A stretch of DNA of 64,000 bases from an uncultured Eubacteriales bacterium (GTDB lineage Bacteria; Bacillota; Clostridia; Lachnospirales; Lachnospiraceae): the NCBI GenBank assembly GCA_900542465.1, contig UQNS01000003.1:97125-161124 (forward strand), given 5' to 3'. This document shows positions 60,421 to 64,000 of the stretch, one piece after another. The position numbers were made by a program, and so were the translations under genes. Under the pieces are notes generated by a model. The model saw nothing but the letters and a program-made list of their open reading frames with translations. It was not told the origin of the DNA and searched no databases. How positions within the stretch are numbered: the first letter of the stretch is position 1; every line of letters starts with the position of its first letter.

Positions 60421-60875
60421 TCATTTGTCATTTCTTCTCAATGTAATAACTGCATGGCATATCAAGCCAAATACAAGAGAAAAACAGCCACCGCCAAATA
60501 GTGATGCTCCCCACCCTGCACCCGACATTGTCATAAAACCGCCAACAAAGAAAATACCAATGCCAAGAAATATCCCGACACCATAAAAAAGTCCAATTGC
60601 CATATCATACTTATTAAATTGTCGTTTCTCTTTTTTTCACATGTTTCCATTTTTGTTATTACCTCCTTCGCAAAATCGTCCATGTGGACTCCAAAAAGAA
60701 AACAAATTTTTTTCAACGTATTTAAATCGGGTTCATTAACATCTCTCTCCCAATTCGATAGCGCCTGCCGGGTAACATTCAATTTCCCAGCCAGTTCTTC
60801 CTGTGTCATTCCCGATTGTGTTCGCAGATGACGTATTTGCTTTCCTGTTGTAATATCCGTCTGTTTCTGGTTCAA
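60421..60875 (-). pseudogene. XRE-type membrane regulator split by a frameshift in a homopolymer
   Basis: The 5' part (start TTG 60875, GAGGAGG upstream) encodes an XRE helix-turn-helix: QIRHLRTQSGMTQEELAGKLNVTRQALSNWERDVNEPD, to METCEKK. At a run of seven A (leftward; 60,631-60,637) the sensible frame jumps: one extra A would continue as KRQFNKYDMAIGLFYGVGIFLGIGIFFVGGF and a second hydrophobic segment, ending at 60,421. The parent is thus an HTH protein with two C-terminal transmembrane segments. As read, the product would lose its membrane part. Sequencing error, real mutation or slippage are all possible. Confidence 0.7.
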
Positions 60876-60956
60876 AATGGTTCCTCCTCTCTGATGCTGA
60901 TTTTATCAATGATATTTCGCAATAGCCAGCAATGAACGTTTGCATTGCGCAAGATG

Positions 60957-62876
60957 TTACATTATCTTCTGAAACATATGCCGGATCTTGTCTAAACGGC
61001 TGTTCGGGCGGCGTGGCTGAAACACAGGCTCGCCGGAAGTTTCCTGATACCCTTTTAATTCTGTAATGCAGACACTTCTTCCATTTGTATAAAAATTCAA
61101 ATCATTTCTATATTCACCAATACAACGGGCAGGGATTTCCCCCTTAAAAATAACTTCATCTTTTTCAAGTCTGGTTGATTCAATGATTGCGCAATACTTT
61201 GGTGCGTCATTATAAGCCCGTGAAAGATATTCCTGCGGTGCAAAAAGGGTAAAGGAAAGGTATGGTTCCAACAGTTGTGTTCCTGCTTTTTTCAATGCCT
61301 GCTCCAACACGACAGGCGCAAGAAAACGAAAATCAGCGGGGGTGCTGACCGGGCTGTAATAAACTCCATAATCAAAACAAATTTGGCAGTCTGTCACTCC
61401 CCAGCCATATAAGCCCTGCTCCATTCCATAACGCACACCCTCCATGACGGCATTTTGAAAACTTTGGTTTAAATAGCCGAGAGATACCTCGCTTTTATAT
61501 TGTGTTCCGCTTCCAACAGGAAGCGGTGTTACAGTCAAACCAATAGATGCCCAAAACGGATTCGGCGGCACTTCAATATGAATCGTGTAGCTCGCTTTTT
61601 TTTGCGGTCTTTCCAGATAAATAACCGAAGGCTCTTTCATAGCCACGCCCACATGATATTTTTCTTCTAATAGCGAACAAATAACTTCTAACTGTACTTT
61701 TCCCAAAAAAGATAATATAATCTCATGTGTAACAGTATCAATGTCAAAATGCAAAAGAGGGTCTGTATCAGCAATCTCTGTGAGGGCATTTAACAGGGCT
61801 TCCCTTTGCTCCGGCTTTTGCGGCTCTACCGTTGTCCGAAGTAATGGCATGGGATTATCAATCCGTGTTTTGTGAGGCAGGAGTTTTTCATTTCCCAGAA
61901 TGTCGTTCAGTTTCAAAGTATCATCAGCTAAAATAACAATTTCTCCCGGACAGGCATGGTCAACCGGGACGATTTCACCATTTGACGGAATACACATTTC
62001 TGTAATCTTTATTTTTTCCTTTTTTGACAGCAGCAGGGTATCCCGTAAATGGAGCGTCCCATGATACAGGCGTAAATAAGAAAGCCGTTTTTTCCGCTCT
62101 GTATACTCAACCTTAAAAACATATCCACATAATTCAGACTGAATATCGTCTGTTTCTGTAATGAAAGTTTCTGTAATCGCTTCAATCAGTTTTTCTGTTC
62201 CTAAATTGTCTTTTGCACTCCCATGATAAACAGGAAACAAAGAGCAGCATCTGGTTCTTTTGCACTTTTCATATTGTAATTCCTGTATATCCAAAGAATC
62301 CTCTGCAACATATCGTTCTAATAGTTCATCGCTTCCGGAAATAATCATATCCCATTTGTCCAAATCAGAAATATCGGTCATGGTTATCTTTGGCGACAGG
62401 GAAACCTCCTGCATGACAATCATATCACTGGTAAGTTTATCTTTAATGCTTTGGTAAACACGCCGCAGGTCGATCCCATTTTGGTCTATCTTATTTATAA
62501 AGATAATTGTCGGAATGTCCATTTTCTGAAGCGCATGGAATAATATACGGGTTTGTGCCTGTACGCCGTCTTTTGCCGAAATGACTAAAACAGCTCCGTC
62601 AAGGACAGATAAAGAGCGGTATGCTTCGGTTAAAAAATCCATATGACCGGGAGTGTCCACGATATTGATTTTATAATCATTCCAGCAAAAAGAAGTAACC
62701 GCTGTCTGAATGGTAATTCCGCGCTGCCGTTCCAAAATCATAGTGTCTGTTCTTGTAGTTCCTTTATCCACGTTTCCTTGTTCCGCAATCGCTCCACTGG
62801 TGTACAGCAGGCTTTCCGTCAATGTTGTTTTTCCTGCGTCTACATGGGCGAGAATTCCAATATTGATTATTTTCAT
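60957..62876 (-). CDS. tet(32): Tetracycline resistance ribosomal protection protein, Tet(32)/Tet(O)-like
   Basis: The 639-residue EF-G-like GTPase dislodges tetracycline from the ribosome. G1 NIGILAHVDAGKTTLTESLLY, G2 region GTTRTDTM, ERQRGITIQTAVTSF, G3 VDTPGHMDF and G4 FINKIDQ are intact, as is the domain IV loop YSPVSTPADFRFL. The C-terminus QPRRPNSRLDKIRHMFQKIM is shared by the Tet(M/O/W/32) group. The pattern (SGAIAEQGNVDKG, TSFCWNDYKIN) differs from Tet(M), Tet(O) and Tet(W) as I recall them and fits Tet(32); a mosaic cannot be excluded. GGAGG precedes ATG 62876. Confidence 0.9.
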   Translation of the reverse strand: MKIINIGILAHVDAGKTTLTESLLYTSGAIAEQGNVDKGTTRTDTMILERQRGITIQTAVTSFCWNDYKINIVDTPGHMDFLTEAYRSLSVLDGAVLVISAKDGVQAQTRILFHALQKMDIPTIIFINKIDQNGIDLRRVYQSIKDKLTSDMIVMQEVSLSPKITMTDISDLDKWDMIISGSDELLERYVAEDSLDIQELQYEKCKRTRCCSLFPVYHGSAKDNLGTEKLIEAITETFITETDDIQSELCGYVFKVEYTERKKRLSYLRLYHGTLHLRDTLLLSKKEKIKITEMCIPSNGEIVPVDHACPGEIVILADDTLKLNDILGNEKLLPHKTRIDNPMPLLRTTVEPQKPEQREALLNALTEIADTDPLLHFDIDTVTHEIILSFLGKVQLEVICSLLEEKYHVGVAMKEPSVIYLERPQKKASYTIHIEVPPNPFWASIGLTVTPLPVGSGTQYKSEVSLGYLNQSFQNAVMEGVRYGMEQGLYGWGVTDCQICFDYGVYYSPVSTPADFRFLAPVVLEQALKKAGTQLLEPYLSFTLFAPQEYLSRAYNDAPKYCAIIESTRLEKDEVIFKGEIPARCIGEYRNDLNFYTNGRSVCITELKGYQETSGEPVFQPRRPNSRLDKIRHMFQKIM

Positions 62877-62914
62877 GTGATTGTCCTCCTTTTACAGCCC
62901 CAAAAGGGCATAAA

Positions 62915-62952
62915 AATCCCCAGCAGTAAAATACTTTTACCACTGGGGATTA
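62915..62952 (-). terminator. Attenuator hairpin of the tet leader
   Basis: Leftward AATCCCCAGTGGTAAA pairs with TTTACTGCTGGGGATT around AGTA, followed by TTTATG, just upstream of the tet ribosome-binding site. The same arrangement precedes tet(M) in Tn916, where ribosome stalling on the leader relieves termination. Confidence 0.85.
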
Positions 62953-62981
62953 TAATTTGCGGACATACACATATACAGCAT
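62937..62981 (-). CDS. tet leader peptide
   Basis: Fourteen codons (MLYMCMSANYNPQW) end inside the left arm of the attenuator hairpin. The position matches the Tn916 orf12-type leader whose translation controls tet transcription; AGGTGT precedes the ATG. Confidence 0.7.
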   Translation of the reverse strand: MLYMCMSANYNPQW

Positions 62982-63117
62982 ACACCTGTTTGTGATTGCT
63001 GTTTTTCGGATATGTCAAAATTGATAAGGCAAAAGTATTCTTAAATTGGGTACAAAAAACCAAGCCCCCACAAAAGGGACTATCATAATCCTTTGTTCCC
63101 ACTATTTGATTATAGTT

Positions 63118-63141
63118 TTATTTAAGAATACCTTGCCGCAT
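63118..63141 (-). CDS. Short upstream leader peptide MRQGILK
   Basis: Seven codons with GGAGT upstream. The same heptapeptide, as I remember it, lies at the 5' end of the tet(M) leader of Tn916. The bases around it (GGTATTCTTAAAT) pair with ATTTAAGAATAC (about 63,030-63,042) to form a long leader stem. Confidence 0.6.
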   Translation of the reverse strand: MRQGILK

Positions 63142-63170
63142 ATTTTTTACTCCTTTTTTGGAATGATGCT

Positions 63171-63199
63171 ATTATATCACATTAGTTTTAGGAAAGAAA
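63171..63199 (-). promoter_or_regulatory. tet promoter
   Basis: Leftward TATAAT (63,176-63,171) with TTTCTT (63,199-63,194) 17 bases upstream, about 300 bases before the tet start and just ahead of both leader peptides. Confidence 0.55.
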
Positions 63200-63238
63200 G
63201 TACCTAAAAGAAATTTTTCTTCCCCTTATATGTAACAA

Positions 63239-63481
63239 TCATACCGACTTTCTGGCGTTCAGAATGGTTTCTGCTGTCTGCTGTGGTGTTTGGTTGGAAT
63301 TGTCCAGCCAAAAGCCGATCCGTGGTGTTGTCTGCATAAATGTATCGTATAAGGTTTCAACCGTAAAGCCGGAATAGCCTGTTTTCTCCCTGTATCGTTC
63401 CCTTCCTTTTATTGTTTCCACATCTGGACAAAGAACGACAACCTCAACAGGGTATTTATGCGGCACAAAAAATATGTACAT
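63239..63481 (-). pseudogene. C-terminal remnant of a P-loop kinase/AAA-type gene
   Basis: Eighty codons encode the end of a P-loop nucleotide kinase-like protein (VPHKYPVEVVVLCPDVETIK, GYSGFTVETLYDTF, RIGFWLDNSNQTPQQTAETIL), without the Walker A N-terminal half. An in-frame TGA lies just upstream of the first ATG. Truncated, probably by the rearrangement that joined the tet unit to the region on its right. Confidence 0.55.
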
Positions 63482-63829
63482 GTAACTAATTCAACACATT
63501 TATAATTTGAATAGGGACATTATAGCATTTACTAAATACAAATTCAATGTATACGGAAATAAAGATATAAGGAGTGGGAAGGATTCCGCCGTAGTCGGCA
63601 TTGTAGGAAAATCCAAAAGTTTAGATTTTCCCACAATGCTTATCTTTTGGTCTTTGGTTCGGAATAGTGTAGTGCTGGCGGTCTATCTCTTGTTTTCGGT
63701 TGCTTGCTTCCTTACCGTACATGAGCATTGTTTTCAGGTATATTATAAAAAGTTTCGCCCGTAAAGGAGCGTTCAGTTAGGGATTTATGGAAATCAAGTT
63801 TAACTGATAGCCTTTAAGCGGTACAAAAG
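63482..63829. other. Intergenic with inverted repeat, no convincing gene
   Basis: GCATTGTAGGAAAATC (63,598-63,613) and GATTTTCCCACAATGC (63,624-63,639) form a 16-bp inverted repeat with one mismatch and a 10-base loop. A short rightward frame (63,507-63,764) spans the repeat and lacks coding character. Confidence 0.5.
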
Positions 63830-63878
63830 AAGAAACGACCATACAAGAGTAGAAATACTCCTGTGTGGTCGTTTTCTT
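63830..63878. terminator. Strong hairpin near the right edge
   Basis: GAAACGACCATACAAGAGTA pairs with TACTCCTGTGTGGTCGTTTTC with small mismatches; T-rich on the right, A-rich on the left, so usable in either direction. Confidence 0.75.
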
Positions 63879-63914
63879 GTGCCTAATTATATCACATACC
63901 AAAAAGTATGTGCT

Positions 63915-64000
63915 CTAATCATAAGTTACAGTATCTTCAGCTACCATCATTAAGGCTTGCTTTGAAGAGGAATCAGCATAGTTCAAAACCTTAGGTGTAT
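63915..64000 (-). CDS. C-terminal end of an unidentified protein (runs off window)
   Basis: From the window edge the leftward frame reads KVLNYADSSSKQALMMVAED then TVTYD and TAG at 63,915-63,917, without other stops. A dyad CACATAC/GTATGTG follows at 63,893-63,912. Only about 27 residues are visible and no family is recognised. Confidence 0.4.
   Translation of the reverse strand, partial: TPKVLNYADSSSKQALMMVAEDTVTYD

Larger units (their letters stand above)
52150..64000 (-). mobile_element. Integrative mobilisable/conjugative element carrying tet, one end
   Basis: From about 52,150 the DNA becomes clearly more G+C-rich and all main genes read leftward: serine recombinase, TnpW, DnaC-like ATPase, replisome organiser, relaxase, MobC, sigma and HTH factors, a methyltransferase, an XRE regulator and a tet gene. 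This content fits Tn1549/Tn916-hybrid elements of gut Firmicutes. The left boundary is inferred from composition and the recombinase position; no att repeat can be shown. The right end is outside the window. No conjugation (T4SS) genes are in the visible part. Confidence 0.85.

Noticed and set aside
63507..63764. Rightward 85-codon frame near the right edge
   Set aside because: Spans an inverted repeat, weak start context, no recognisable domain.

Overview
The window looks like the chromosome of a low-to-mid G+C anaerobic Firmicute, most likely a Lachnospiraceae-type Clostridium relative. The basis is gene content (RqcP-DivIC-TilS-FtsH block, archaeal-type ProRS, short clostridial ThiC, many AT-rich intergenic spacers with strong AGGAGG sites and sigma-A promoters). 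The usual sporulation genes yabP, yabQ and spoIIE are absent from the rqcP-ftsH block, which suggests a non-sporulating lineage. No tRNA, rRNA or CRISPR array was seen.

Layout of the host part (1 to about 52,140). 1-8.9 kb: the C-terminal part of mfd, a NUDIX hydrolase, murA, a sensor kinase/response regulator pair, a glycerophosphodiesterase and a LarC-N-like gene. 8.9-14.9 kb: a complete leftward thiamine operon thiC-D-S-G-H-F-E under a TPP riboswitch with a visible promoter and terminator. 15-20.8 kb: rhodanese, thioredoxin, ilvE, then three glycosyltransferase-type genes and glf, which together suggest a galactofuranose-containing surface glycan. 20.8-28.2 kb: a collapsed D-lactate-dehydrogenase relic, a conserved phage/Firmicute protein, then rqcP, divIC, tilS, ftsH, a membrane protein and proS. 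28.2-36.7 kb: an L,D-transpeptidase, an LCP ligase, an MntR-like repressor, argF, dusB, greA, lysS.

36.7-41.5 kb is a gene graveyard. It holds tails or broken copies of a nadE-like gene, a NUDIX gene with two in-frame stops, a nitroreductase and a dxs-like gene with an internal deletion and a stop. In its middle sits an intact two-gene unit: a PadR repressor with a long palindromic operator over its own promoter, and a FMN-reductase/SCP2/membrane fusion protein. 41.5-52 kb: yaaA, a lysozyme-like enzyme, an Mga-type regulator, a short orphan promoter-terminator unit, putP, azlCD, a methyltransferase and a NitT/TauT-type ABC importer.

From about 52,140 to the right edge the composition becomes visibly more G+C-rich and every main gene is leftward. 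This is one end of an integrative, mobilisable or conjugative element. It carries a large serine recombinase, TnpW, a DnaC-like ATPase, a replisome organiser (with candidate iterons inside its gene), a MOBP relaxase, MobC, a candidate oriT, a Tn916-like sigma factor/HTH pair, a cargo methyltransferase, a frameshifted XRE regulator, and a tetracycline ribosomal-protection gene (tet(32)/tet(O)-like) with a Tn916-style leader-peptide attenuator. The right end of the element is not reached.
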